A stretch of 64,000 nucleotides of DNA, taken from Propionivibrio sp. (GTDB taxonomy: Bacteria; Pseudomonadota; Gammaproteobacteria; Burkholderiales; Rhodocyclaceae). Below the pieces are notes generated by a model. That model was not told where the DNA came from and did not search any database. It was given only the letters and a program-made list of their open reading frames with translations. Location: the NCBI GenBank assembly GCA_016705685.1, contig JADJLB010000012.1, forward strand, positions 62,001 through 126,000, written 5' to 3'. Positions 17,648 to 26,573 of the stretch are shown here, piece after piece. The first letter of the stretch is position 1; each line of letters starts with the position of its first letter. Both the position numbers and the translations under genes were made by a program.

Positions 17648-20107
17648 ATGCCTCATTCAAAAAAACCCAAAGTTGACGGTGTGGCATTCCACGCCCAAAT
17701 CGATGAAAAGCTGCTCACCTCAGTTGCTGCCGAGCCCATCACGGCCAACAACAAGGAACTTTATAAGGCACTTTCGCTGGTTGCACGCGATCAACTCGCG
17801 CAACGTTGGGTTAAAACACAGGTCGATGATCGTAAGAACAAGGTGCGTCGCATCTACTATATGTCGATGGAATTCCTGATCGGCCGCACCTTGAACAATG
17901 CGCTATCGGCGCTCGGCCTGCGCGAAAATGCAGATGCGGCTTTCTCGACTGCAGGCGGCCCGTCGCTCACCGATCTTCTTGAATGCGAACCGGATGCCGC
18001 TCTGGGCAATGGCGGCCTCGGTCGATTGGCCGCGTGTTTTCTAGACTCGATGGCAACAGTGGAACTGCCGTCCTGGGGCTACGGCATGCGTTATGAGTAT
18101 GGCATGTTTGCCCAGTCAATCATCAATGGCGGCCAGGTCGAACATCCGGATTCCTGGCTTGTCGACGGCACCCCGTGGGAGTTTCCGCGGCCGGGCACGC
18201 ACTTCACCGTCAAATTTGGCGGCTCTGCCGAACATCACGGCGAGTGGGCCGAATGGAATGCCGCCGAGGCTGTGGAAGGACGCGCTTTCGACTATGTCAT
18301 CCCAGGGCACGGCACGGACAGGGTCAGCACGCTCCGGCTCTGGCGGGCCGGCGCGCCCGCCCAGATCGATCTGAACGCCTTCAACTCCGGTGACTACGCG
18401 CGCGCCGCCGAGTTCAAGAACCGCTTTGAAAACATTTCCTGGGTGCTGTATCCGAATGACACCACGCCGGCTGGTCGCGAACTCCGCCTGCGCCAGGAAT
18501 ACTTCTTTGTCTCGGCTTCGCTACAGGACATATTGTTCCATCATGTCGAAGAGTATGGCCATGTCCATAACCTGGCCGAGCAAGTGGCGATCCATCTGAA
18601 TGATACCCATCCGGCAATAAGCGTCGCCGAACTGATGCGCCTTTTGTGCGACGAACATGGCATGCCTTGGTCGGAAGCCTGGAATCAATGCACCCGGATA
18701 TTTTCATACACCAATCACACATTGATGCCCGAGGCGCTGGAAACCTGGTCGGTCGGTCTGATGAACAGTTTGCTGCCGCGTCACATGCGTATCATCTATC
18801 GCATCAATCAGGACTTTCTCAGCGAAGTCTCGCAACGCTACCCAGGTAACATCGATCTGATCCGGCGCGTCTCGCTCATTGACGATGCTGATGGCAATCC
18901 AGACAACAAGCGGGTACGCATGGCTCACCTGAGCATCGTCGGTAGCCATCGAGTCAACGGGGTGTCGCAGTTGCATTCGGACCTGATGGTCCAGACGATC
19001 TTTGCCGACTTTGCCAAGCTTTACCCGAAACGTTTTCACAACAAGACCAACGGCGTCACACCACGTCGCTGGCTGGCGCAGGCCAATTCCGGACTGGCCG
19101 GCTTGCTCGACGAACACATCGGCGATAGTTGGCGACTCAATCTCGACCGCCTGGAGAAGCTGAAACCCCTGGCCAACGACAAAGCATTCCGTTCGGCGTT
19201 TGCCACGGTCAAGCGCAACAACAAACTGCGTCTGGCGGACTACATCAAACGTGAAACGGGCGTCATTCTCAACCCGGACAGCTTGTTCGATGTTCAAGTC
19301 AAGCGTATCCACGAATACAAGCGGCAGCTGCTCAATGTGCTGCACGTCATCACCCGGTACAACGCCATACTGCACGGTCTTGCCGACAACGCCGCGCCGC
19401 GTTGTGTCATCTTCGCCGGCAAGGCCGCGTCGTCATACTACATGGCCAAGCAGGTTATCCGCTTGATTCACGATGTCGCCAATGTCATCAACAACGACCC
19501 GCGCACGATGGACAAATTGAAGGTCGTTTTTGTCCCCAATTACGGCGTTTCGGTCGCGGAACTGATCATGCCGGCAGCTGATCTTTCCGAGCAGATATCC
19601 ACAGCAGGCACCGAAGCCTCAGGCACGGGCAACATGAAGTTTTCTTTGAATGGCGCGTTGACCATCGGCACCGAGGATGGGGCGAACATCGAGATTCGTG
19701 ACAACGTGGGCGCAGAAAACATATTCATCTTCGGCAATACCACCCCGCAAGTTGAAGCCATACGGAAAGCCGGCTACGACCCGAAGTCCATTTACCAGAA
19801 AAATGCAATGCTCAATGAAACCTTGAACAAGATCGACGGCGGTTTCTTTTCGCCAACCGACAAGAGACGTTATCACGACGTCTTTAACTGTCTGGTGAAT
19901 TACGGCGACCATTACCTGCTGCTGGCCGACTATGCGGATTACATAGCTGCTCAAACCAAGGTCGATAGTCTTTTCCTGAAGCCCGACGAGTGGAATCGCA
20001 AGGCGATTCTCAATGTCGCCGGGATGGGCGTCTTTTCTTCCGACCGTACCATCCGGGACTACGCCATCGACACCTGGAACATGGGCTCACTACTGAAGAA
20101 AGTTTGA
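17648..20107 (+). CDS. glgP: glycogen phosphorylase
   Basis: Releases glucose-1-phosphate from glycogen chain ends using phosphate and pyridoxal phosphate. 819 residues, full length for GT35. The PLP lysine lies in GTGNMKFSLNGALTIGTEDG (about 660-680), and other conserved blocks are RIYYMSMEFLIGR (about 62-74), ALGNGGLGRLAACF (about 118-131) and RIHEYKRQLLNVLH (about 555-568). First of a plus-strand operon: only one base separates its stop from the glgB ATG. It shares the locus with both synthesis and debranching genes, so glycogen turnover is encoded in one place. Confidence 0.96.
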   Translation: MPHSKKPKVDGVAFHAQIDEKLLTSVAAEPITANNKELYKALSLVARDQLAQRWVKTQVDDRKNKVRRIYYMSMEFLIGRTLNNALSALGLRENADAAFSTAGGPSLTDLLECEPDAALGNGGLGRLAACFLDSMATVELPSWGYGMRYEYGMFAQSIINGGQVEHPDSWLVDGTPWEFPRPGTHFTVKFGGSAEHHGEWAEWNAAEAVEGRAFDYVIPGHGTDRVSTLRLWRAGAPAQIDLNAFNSGDYARAAEFKNRFENISWVLYPNDTTPAGRELRLRQEYFFVSASLQDILFHHVEEYGHVHNLAEQVAIHLNDTHPAISVAELMRLLCDEHGMPWSEAWNQCTRIFSYTNHTLMPEALETWSVGLMNSLLPRHMRIIYRINQDFLSEVSQRYPGNIDLIRRVSLIDDADGNPDNKRVRMAHLSIVGSHRVNGVSQLHSDLMVQTIFADFAKLYPKRFHNKTNGVTPRRWLAQANSGLAGLLDEHIGDSWRLNLDRLEKLKPLANDKAFRSAFATVKRNNKLRLADYIKRETGVILNPDSLFDVQVKRIHEYKRQLLNVLHVITRYNAILHGLADNAAPRCVIFAGKAASSYYMAKQVIRLIHDVANVINNDPRTMDKLKVVFVPNYGVSVAELIMPAADLSEQISTAGTEASGTGNMKFSLNGALTIGTEDGANIEIRDNVGAENIFIFGNTTPQVEAIRKAGYDPKSIYQKNAMLNETLNKIDGGFFSPTDKRRYHDVFNCLVNYGDHYLLLADYADYIAAQTKVDSLFLKPDEWNRKAILNVAGMGVFSSDRTIRDYAIDTWNMGSLLKKV

Positions 20108-20108
20108 T

Positions 20109-22301
20109 ATGTTAAGCAAGGCAGAAGTCATTTCCCTGTGCCGTGGCGAGCACGGCAATCCATTTGCCGTGCTCGGGTTGCACGCCGGCGCGAAAGGTCG
20201 CTTATGGCTTCGCAGCTTGCAACCCGGTGCTAATGCGGTTTTCGTCATCGATGCCGAGAGCGGTCAAGAGTTAATCGAATTGACCCAGCGCAAAATCGAA
20301 GGTTTGGGGGATGCATCCGGTTTTTTTGAAGCATCCATTCTCGGCCGGAGCGATCCGTTCAAGTACCGACTGCGTATTGTCTGGCCGGGCGGCGTACAGG
20401 AAATCGACGATCCCTACAGTTTTTCGATGGTTCTAGGCGAGCTTGATGTATGGTTGCTTGCCGAAGGGTCGCACCTTCGCCCTTTCGAGCGTCTTGGTGC
20501 CCATTTACGTGAAATCGATGGCGTGCAGGGAACCGCATTCGCTGTCTGGGCTCCCGACGCGCAACGCGTCAGTGTCGTCGGCGACTTCAACACCTGGGAC
20601 GGTCGACGAAACCCCATGCGTTTGCGCCGCGAGTGTGGCGTCTGGGAGCTCTTCCTGCCTGGCGTTGGGCCGGGAGCCTGCTACAAGTATGAAATACGTT
20701 CGCAGGGAGGCCATATATTGCCGCAAAAGGCCGATCCCTACGGCTTTGCGTCCGAAATGCGGCCGGCTACGGCATCGGTCGTCACCGAATTGCCACAGAT
20801 CGCTTCACGCACGTCGGTAGCGTCCGGCAACAAGCTGAACTCCCCGATTTCGATCTATGAAGTCCATCTCGGTTCCTGGAAACGCGCCGATGGCGGCGGC
20901 TTTCCAGATTGGCAACGCATCGCTGAAACGCTGATCCCCTACGTGGTCGATCTCGGTTTTACGCACATCGAGCTTCTGCCGATTTCGGAACACCCCTTCG
21001 ACGGCTCGTGGGGTTATCAACCGCTCGGCATTTATGCCCCGACGGCCCGCTTCGGTTCTCCGCAGGGTTTCTGTGACTTTGTTTCGGCCTGCCATTCGAC
21101 CGGAATCGAAGTCATCGTCGATTGGGTTCCAGCACATTTTCCGACCGATGCACACGGCCTTAGCAACTTCGACGGCAGGCCACTCTATGAACATGCCGAC
21201 CCACGTGAGGGCATGCATCAGGACTGGGGAACGCTGATATACAACTTCGGCCGACGCGAGGTTTTTAATTACCTGGTTGGCAATGCGCTTTACTGGATCG
21301 AGCATTACGGTGTTGATGGATTGCGCGTGGACGCGGTCGCATCCATGCTGTACCGCGATTACAGCCGCTCTCATGGCGAATGGATACCGAACATTTACGG
21401 CGGCAGGGAAAATATTGAAGCCGTGCATTTCCTGCGCCGGATGAACGAGACGCTTGGCCAGGAATGTCCTGATGCGACAACCTATGCCGAGGAGTCCACC
21501 GCCTGGCCGGCTGTGACCCGCCCGCCATCGATGGGAGGTCTGGGCTTCAACTACAAGTGGAATATGGGCTGGATGCACGACGTTCTTGACTACATGAAGC
21601 TCGAACCGATCTATCGCCGCTATCACCACAACAGCCTCACCTTCGGCCTGCTCTACGCCTTCACTGAAAACTTTGTCCTGCCGCTGTCGCACGACGAAGT
21701 TGTTCATGGCAAGGGGTCACTGCTCACCAAGATGTCCGGAGATTATTGGCAGAAATTCGCCAATCTGCGAGCGCTTTACGGCTTCATGTGGGGGCACCCG
21801 GGCAAGAAACTGCTGTTCATGGGCGGCGAATTTGCCCAGTGGAGCGAATGGAACCATGAAACTTCACTCGACTGGAACCTACTCGACTACCCACAGCACG
21901 ATGGCGTACGCCGCCTTGTCAGGGACCTGAACCGGCTCTATCGCGACACACCGGCGCTGTATGAGCTTGATTTTGAACCCGCCGGATTCGAGTGGATTTC
22001 GGCCAACGATTCCGACAATTCGGTCATTGCTTTCATCCGTCGCGGCTATGACCGAAAACGCGCGATGCTTTGTATCTGTAACTTTACGCCGGTCGTTCGG
22101 TCCAACTACCGCTTGGGCGCTCCCGGGCCCGGCTTGTACCGTGAACGCATCAACACGGACTCTCAGCACTATGGCGGCAGCGATGTCGGCAACGCTTACG
22201 GCCTGGTTAATGCCGAGCAGATACCGGCACACCAATTCGAATGGTCAATTGCAGTGACGCTTCCACCGCTGGCCACCGTGTATCTTGAATGGGAGCATTG
22301 A
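20109..22301 (+). CDS. glgB: 1,4-alpha-glucan branching enzyme
   Basis: Cuts alpha-1,4 chains and rejoins them as alpha-1,6 branches. 730 residues: an N-terminal N1 module (about 1-105), a CBM48 module (about 120-210, FAVWAPDAQRVSVVGDFNTW), the GH13_9 barrel, and a C-terminal beta domain. Catalytic residues are visible in DGLRVDAVASMLYRDY (nucleophile Asp), YAEEST (acid Glu) and LSHDEVVHGKGSL (stabilising Asp). The presence of the extra N1 module marks the long, E. coli-like form. Its 3' end overlaps glgX by 13 bp. Confidence 0.96.
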   Translation: MLSKAEVISLCRGEHGNPFAVLGLHAGAKGRLWLRSLQPGANAVFVIDAESGQELIELTQRKIEGLGDASGFFEASILGRSDPFKYRLRIVWPGGVQEIDDPYSFSMVLGELDVWLLAEGSHLRPFERLGAHLREIDGVQGTAFAVWAPDAQRVSVVGDFNTWDGRRNPMRLRRECGVWELFLPGVGPGACYKYEIRSQGGHILPQKADPYGFASEMRPATASVVTELPQIASRTSVASGNKLNSPISIYEVHLGSWKRADGGGFPDWQRIAETLIPYVVDLGFTHIELLPISEHPFDGSWGYQPLGIYAPTARFGSPQGFCDFVSACHSTGIEVIVDWVPAHFPTDAHGLSNFDGRPLYEHADPREGMHQDWGTLIYNFGRREVFNYLVGNALYWIEHYGVDGLRVDAVASMLYRDYSRSHGEWIPNIYGGRENIEAVHFLRRMNETLGQECPDATTYAEESTAWPAVTRPPSMGGLGFNYKWNMGWMHDVLDYMKLEPIYRRYHHNSLTFGLLYAFTENFVLPLSHDEVVHGKGSLLTKMSGDYWQKFANLRALYGFMWGHPGKKLLFMGGEFAQWSEWNHETSLDWNLLDYPQHDGVRRLVRDLNRLYRDTPALYELDFEPAGFEWISANDSDNSVIAFIRRGYDRKRAMLCICNFTPVVRSNYRLGAPGPGLYRERINTDSQHYGGSDVGNAYGLVNAEQIPAHQFEWSIAVTLPPLATVYLEWEH

Positions 22302-24295
22302 ACCTCGGCGCTGGGCTGGAAGCGGGCCAACCCTGGCCGCTTGGGGCCCATTGGGATGGTGCAGGGGTCAATTTCACCCTATTTTCGGCGCGTGCCGAAC
22401 GGGTTGATCTATGCATTTTCGAAGGCAGCACCATGCGTACGCTGCCGCTTCCCAAGTGTACGGATCAGGTGTGGCACGGCTATCTGCCAGGCGCCAGCCC
22501 CGGTCTTTCTTATGCCTATCGCGTATATGGACCTGAGTCACCCGGCAACCGCTTCGCTTCGAATCAACTGCTCGTCGACCCCTATGCGCGGGAACTGAGC
22601 GGCAATTTTTCCTACGACCCGTCGTCTTCCCCGGCCAAGGGACTGAAGTCATGCGTCATAAACGCGTCGTTCGATTGGGGCGACGATGCGCCGCCGGCCA
22701 TTCCCTGGGCCGATTCGGTTTTTTACGAAATCCACGTCAAAGGAGCAACCCGACTGCATCCGGGTGTTCCCGAAGCGCTCCGCGGCACCTATGCCGGATT
22801 AGCTTCGCCCGCCATGCTAAAGCATCTCAAACGGCTGGGCGTCACTGCGGTCAACCTGCTCCCGGTGCACTACTTTCTCGACGAAGAACGCCTGGTTGGA
22901 ATGGGTCTGACCAATTACTGGGGTTATAACACGCTCGGCTTCTTTGCACCGGAGCCGCGCTATGCCGCCAGGGTTGGTGGCCAACCGGTCATCGACGAGT
23001 TCCGTTCCATGGTGCGTGCGTTGCACGCGGCGGGAATCGAAGTCATTCTCGACGTCGTGTTTAACCATACGGCTGAAACCGATGAAACCGGTCCGACGGT
23101 CTCGTTTCGCGGTATCGACAATTCGAGCTACTACCGTTTGTCAGGCAACGACCCGAATTACTACGAGAACTTCAGCGGTTGCGGAAATACTTTCAACCTA
23201 GCCCATCCTCGCGTTCTTCAGCTGGTCATGGATGCGCTGCGCTACTGGGTTGGCGAAATGCACGTTGACGGCTTCCGTTTCGACCTGGCAGCGACGCTCA
23301 CTCGCGATAGTGGATTCCTTGCAGCTGTCAGACAGGATCCCTTATTGGCGCGAGCCAAAATGATTGCGGAACCCTGGGATCTGGGGCCTGATGGCTATCA
23401 TCTGGGTCGATTTCCGCCAGGCTGGAGCGAATGGAACGACCGCTTTCGCGATGTCACTCGTGCTTTCTGGATGACGGGTGAATCCGAACCGGCGGCAATG
23501 GCTCAACGACTCGCCGGCTCTAGCGAAGTATTTCGTTACTCCGGGCGAGCCCCGCAAGCCGGTGTCAATTTCATAACCGCGCACGACGGCTTCACCTTGC
23601 TTGATCTGGTCAGTTACCAGTCCAAACATAACGAGCTCAACGGCGAGAACAACCGAGACGGGCACGGTCACAACCTCTCATGGAATTGCGGAGAGGAAGG
23701 CCAGAGCAATGACCCGATCGTTCTTCAGCGACGTCATTCTCTACAGCGCGCCCTGCTGGCCACTCTGTTTGTGGCTCAGGGTGTTCCCATGTTGCAGGGA
23801 GGTGATGAACTGGGCCGCACGCAGTCTGGCAACAACAATGCCTACTGCCAGGACAACGCCATGACCTGGCTTGACTGGAAACATGCCGACACCGGTCTGA
23901 TCGATTTTACGGCTGGTTTGATCGGCTTGCGACAACGTTTTCCACAGCTTCGCCGCAACAACTGGCTGACGGGCGAATGTAACGTTCACGGCCAACGCGA
24001 CATTGTCTGGTGGCATCCCGGTGGGCGCGAGATGGGCCACGATGACTGGCATTCGCCGCCAAGGGGCGCTCTGGGCTTCATTATGGCGCCCTTACCCGCA
24101 GGCGACTCAAATAATGCCTCTCAAACACTGCTTGTCCTGATCAACCGGGACGCCGATGCTCAGACTTTTGCTCTGCCATCGGGTGACTGGCACCAACTGT
24201 GCGACAGCAATGCTGAAAAACCTTTCGCACCGCTGTTACGTCAACAGACCGTGTTACTGGCAGCACGAAGTGTGCTCATACTCTCACAGGAATAG
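22289..24295 (+). CDS. glgX: glycogen debranching enzyme (isoamylase-type)
   Basis: Hydrolyses alpha-1,6 branches left by phosphorylase. 668 residues, GH13_11. A CBM48 domain lies at about 10-105 (LGAHWDGAGVNFTLFSARAE), then the barrel with VILDVVFNHTAE, DGFRFDLAATL (nucleophile), MIAEPWDLGPDGYHLG (acid Glu) and FITAHDGFTLLDLVSY. The start overlaps the end of glgB by 13 bp, pointing to coupled translation. It is followed after 4 bp by malQ, which processes the released maltodextrins. Confidence 0.95.
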   Translation: MGALNLGAGLEAGQPWPLGAHWDGAGVNFTLFSARAERVDLCIFEGSTMRTLPLPKCTDQVWHGYLPGASPGLSYAYRVYGPESPGNRFASNQLLVDPYARELSGNFSYDPSSSPAKGLKSCVINASFDWGDDAPPAIPWADSVFYEIHVKGATRLHPGVPEALRGTYAGLASPAMLKHLKRLGVTAVNLLPVHYFLDEERLVGMGLTNYWGYNTLGFFAPEPRYAARVGGQPVIDEFRSMVRALHAAGIEVILDVVFNHTAETDETGPTVSFRGIDNSSYYRLSGNDPNYYENFSGCGNTFNLAHPRVLQLVMDALRYWVGEMHVDGFRFDLAATLTRDSGFLAAVRQDPLLARAKMIAEPWDLGPDGYHLGRFPPGWSEWNDRFRDVTRAFWMTGESEPAAMAQRLAGSSEVFRYSGRAPQAGVNFITAHDGFTLLDLVSYQSKHNELNGENNRDGHGHNLSWNCGEEGQSNDPIVLQRRHSLQRALLATLFVAQGVPMLQGGDELGRTQSGNNNAYCQDNAMTWLDWKHADTGLIDFTAGLIGLRQRFPQLRRNNWLTGECNVHGQRDIVWWHPGGREMGHDDWHSPPRGALGFIMAPLPAGDSNNASQTLLVLINRDADAQTFALPSGDWHQLCDSNAEKPFAPLLRQQTVLLAARSVLILSQE

Positions 24296-24299
24296 ACCG

Positions 24300-25865
24300 A
24301 TGCCATTGCAGCGGCACAGCGGAATCTTGCTTCATCCGACATCACTTCCTGGTCCTCATGGCTCAGGGGATCTGGGACCATCGGCCTATTACTTTGTCGA
24401 CTGGTTGGTTGCCGCTTCCCAAAGCCTGTGGCAGGTTCTGCCTCTCGGTGGTATCGGCCCGGGCAATTCACCCTATATGAGCCCTTCAGCCTTTGCCGGC
24501 AACGAATTGTTGATCGACTTGGCACAGTTGCGCGATGCAGGGTGGCTGTCGGATGCGGACATTTCTCCGGACCACGGCTTCGACGATTACAAGGTCAATT
24601 TTCCAGCAGTGCAATCGTTTCGCATTTCGCGACTGCGCATGGCGGCAAGCAAATTTTTCGCCGATTCACGACACGCTGCCCAACAGCGCTTCAGAACGTT
24701 CTGCTACGAAGCGCGTAACTGGCTAGACGACTACGCGCTGTTCATGGCCCTCGACAAAGAATACGGCGGTGATGGAAAGCTCTGGCAAGATTGGCCATCT
24801 GAACTGGCGCACCGCCAGCCGGAGGCATTGCGCGCAGTGGCTGAAAAATTGTCCGAGGAATGTAATTTCTGGAAGTACTGCCAGTGGTGCTTCTACAACC
24901 AATGGGCCGTACTCAAGGAGTATGCCAATAAGCGCGGCGTGGAGATCATCGGCGATATGCCGATTTTTGTTTCTGCCCATGGCGCTGATGTTTGGGCCAA
25001 TCAACAATTATTCGATCTCGACGACAAACGAAAACCTCGCGTCGTTGCCGGTGTACCCCCGGATTTCTTCAGTGCTACGGGACAACACTGGGGTAATCCG
25101 CTGTACAACTGGCCAGCGCATGCGAAGGAAGGCTATCGGTGGTGGATCGATCGGCTCATCGGAACGCTGACACTCTGCGACATTGTACGCATCGACCATT
25201 TCCGAGGCTTCGAGTCTTACTGGGAAATACCTGCCACTTCGGAAACAGCCATCGATGGCCAATGGAAACCAGGGCCTGGTCTGGCCCTGTTCACCGCATT
25301 ACAAAACGCACTGAACAAGCGACAAGACCAACTCGGTGATGGCCCAAGAATCATCGCTGAAGACCTTGGGATCATTACTCCGGAAGTCACTGCTTTGCGC
25401 CAAGCCGCGGGTCTGCCGGGAATGCGCATCCTCCAGTTTGCCTTTGACGGACACTCTGACAATTTATATCTCCCGCACAACTTTGAAGCCAATACCGTTG
25501 CCTACACGGGAACCCACGACAACGATACGACTTGGGGCTGGTGGGATACGCTGGCACCGAAAGATCAGGATTATGTTCGTCGTTATCTTGGCATCCAGGG
25601 GGAGTTCAGCGTTTGGGATATGATCCGGGTTGCCTCGGTTTCTGTTGCTGCGCTTTCCATCATTCCCATGCAAGACATTCTCGGCCTTGACACTACTTGC
25701 CGTATGAACCTTCCTGGGTGCGCTGAGGGCTCTTGGGAATGGCGTTTCAACTGGTCTCAGCTTGCGCCTTGGCATGCCGACCGTCTGGCCGAGTTGACAC
25801 GCGTGCATGGACGTATTCCAACGCGCCGCAGCGATGAAGCGACACAATCAAGTAGCACCGATTGA
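24300..25865 (+). CDS. malQ: 4-alpha-glucanotransferase (amylomaltase)
   Basis: Transfers alpha-1,4 glucan segments between maltodextrins, so short debranching products can again be used by phosphorylase. 521 residues, GH77. The N-terminus RHSGILLHPTSLPGPHGSGDLG is split here by motif only: SGILLHPTSLPG is the family signature. Catalytic blocks are VRIDHFRGFESYW (nucleophile), IIAEDLGIITPEV (acid Glu) and TGTHDNDTTWGWW. The ATG at 24300 is four bases after the glgX stop; an open frame extends upstream only because of the overlap. Last enzyme of the plus-strand glycogen operon. Confidence 0.94.
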   Translation: MPLQRHSGILLHPTSLPGPHGSGDLGPSAYYFVDWLVAASQSLWQVLPLGGIGPGNSPYMSPSAFAGNELLIDLAQLRDAGWLSDADISPDHGFDDYKVNFPAVQSFRISRLRMAASKFFADSRHAAQQRFRTFCYEARNWLDDYALFMALDKEYGGDGKLWQDWPSELAHRQPEALRAVAEKLSEECNFWKYCQWCFYNQWAVLKEYANKRGVEIIGDMPIFVSAHGADVWANQQLFDLDDKRKPRVVAGVPPDFFSATGQHWGNPLYNWPAHAKEGYRWWIDRLIGTLTLCDIVRIDHFRGFESYWEIPATSETAIDGQWKPGPGLALFTALQNALNKRQDQLGDGPRIIAEDLGIITPEVTALRQAAGLPGMRILQFAFDGHSDNLYLPHNFEANTVAYTGTHDNDTTWGWWDTLAPKDQDYVRRYLGIQGEFSVWDMIRVASVSVAALSIIPMQDILGLDTTCRMNLPGCAEGSWEWRFNWSQLAPWHADRLAELTRVHGRIPTRRSDEATQSSSTD

Positions 25866-25996
25866 ATAAGCAGTACATTCGTTTTGCGGTGAAACAAATC
25901 GCATATTGACTCAGTTTTTTAAATCGCGCTTATGCAGTACAATCCTGTCGTTGCTCTTTTTCTAGAACCAGTTTTCCTCTTTATAGGGATAGAACC
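25866..25996 (+). promoter_or_regulatory. possible promoter before DUF2934 gene
   Basis: The 131 bp between malQ and the next gene are AT-rich. TACAAT at 25938-25943 is a good -10 match, but the hexamer 17 bp upstream is only TTTTTT; a TTGACT lies further upstream at poor spacing. The gene may therefore have its own weak promoter in addition to read-through from the glycogen operon. Confidence 0.3.
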
Positions 25997-26374
25997 ATGG
26001 CCGAGACAACCACTAAAGCAGCCCCCAAAAAAGCGGCAACAAAGACTGCCGTCGCCAGCGCCAAACCGGCGCCAGTCAAGAAACCCGCTGTAAAGTCTAC
26101 GGCAACGAGTGACAAGCCGGCCGCGGCAAAGGCCAAGACCGTCAGCGCCAAGCCGGCTATACCCAACAAGACACCAGCCACCAAGAGTCCTGCTGCCAAA
26201 CCTGCTGCGCGCAGTTCAAAGGCCATGGTTGTGAGTGATGAGTTGCGTTATCGCATGATCGGCGAAGCAGCCTATTACCGCGCCGAGAAAAATCACTTCA
26301 AGAGCGACCCTGTCCGCGACTGGATCGAGGCTGAAAGCGATATCTCGAAGATGCTCGACGGCGGGAAAAAATAG
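25997..26374 (+). CDS. DUF2934 protein with histone-H1-like Ala/Lys/Pro-rich tail
   Basis: 125 residues. The first 75 or so are low-complexity, almost only Ala, Lys, Pro, Thr and Ser (for example KKAATKTAVASAKPAPVKKP), strongly basic and like bacterial histone-H1 tails. Residues about 82-120 are a DUF2934 domain (MIGEAAYYRAEKNHF, then DWIEAESDISKML). The ATG at 25997 follows AGGGAT. The tail could bind DNA, polyphosphate or another polyanion; this is inference from charge. It lies at the end of the glgP-malQ operon, and a short paralogue without the long tail lies at 6644-6847. Confidence 0.8.
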   Translation: MAETTTKAAPKKAATKTAVASAKPAPVKKPAVKSTATSDKPAAAKAKTVSAKPAIPNKTPATKSPAAKPAARSSKAMVVSDELRYRMIGEAAYYRAEKNHFKSDPVRDWIEAESDISKMLDGGKK

Positions 26375-26390
26375 TCGTTCGCCCCAAGCA

Positions 26391-26453
26391 CGCCCCACGT
26401 ACGGGGCGCAGGGATTTCAGTTTATTGACCAACCTCATCAGCATGAGGTTGGT
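26391..26453. terminator. hairpins between convergent glycogen arms
   Basis: Two stems lie in the space where the plus and minus glycogen arms converge. CGCCCC (26391-26396) pairs with GGGGCG (26403-26408). A perfect 11-bp stem, ACCAACCTCAT (26428-26438) with ATGAGGTTGGT (26443-26453) and a CAGC loop, follows. Neither has a convincing T-tract on either strand, so they may stop transcription weakly in both directions or protect transcript ends. Confidence 0.45.
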
Positions 26454-26573
26454 GTTGATTGGGTGTCGCCAGTAGCATCGCAGGCGGACCACGGGAACAC
26501 CTGAATTCCCGGCCCCTTCAGCTTTCCCGATACGGATAATCCGATGCCGAAATTTTTCTAGCGCGGTGTGGTA

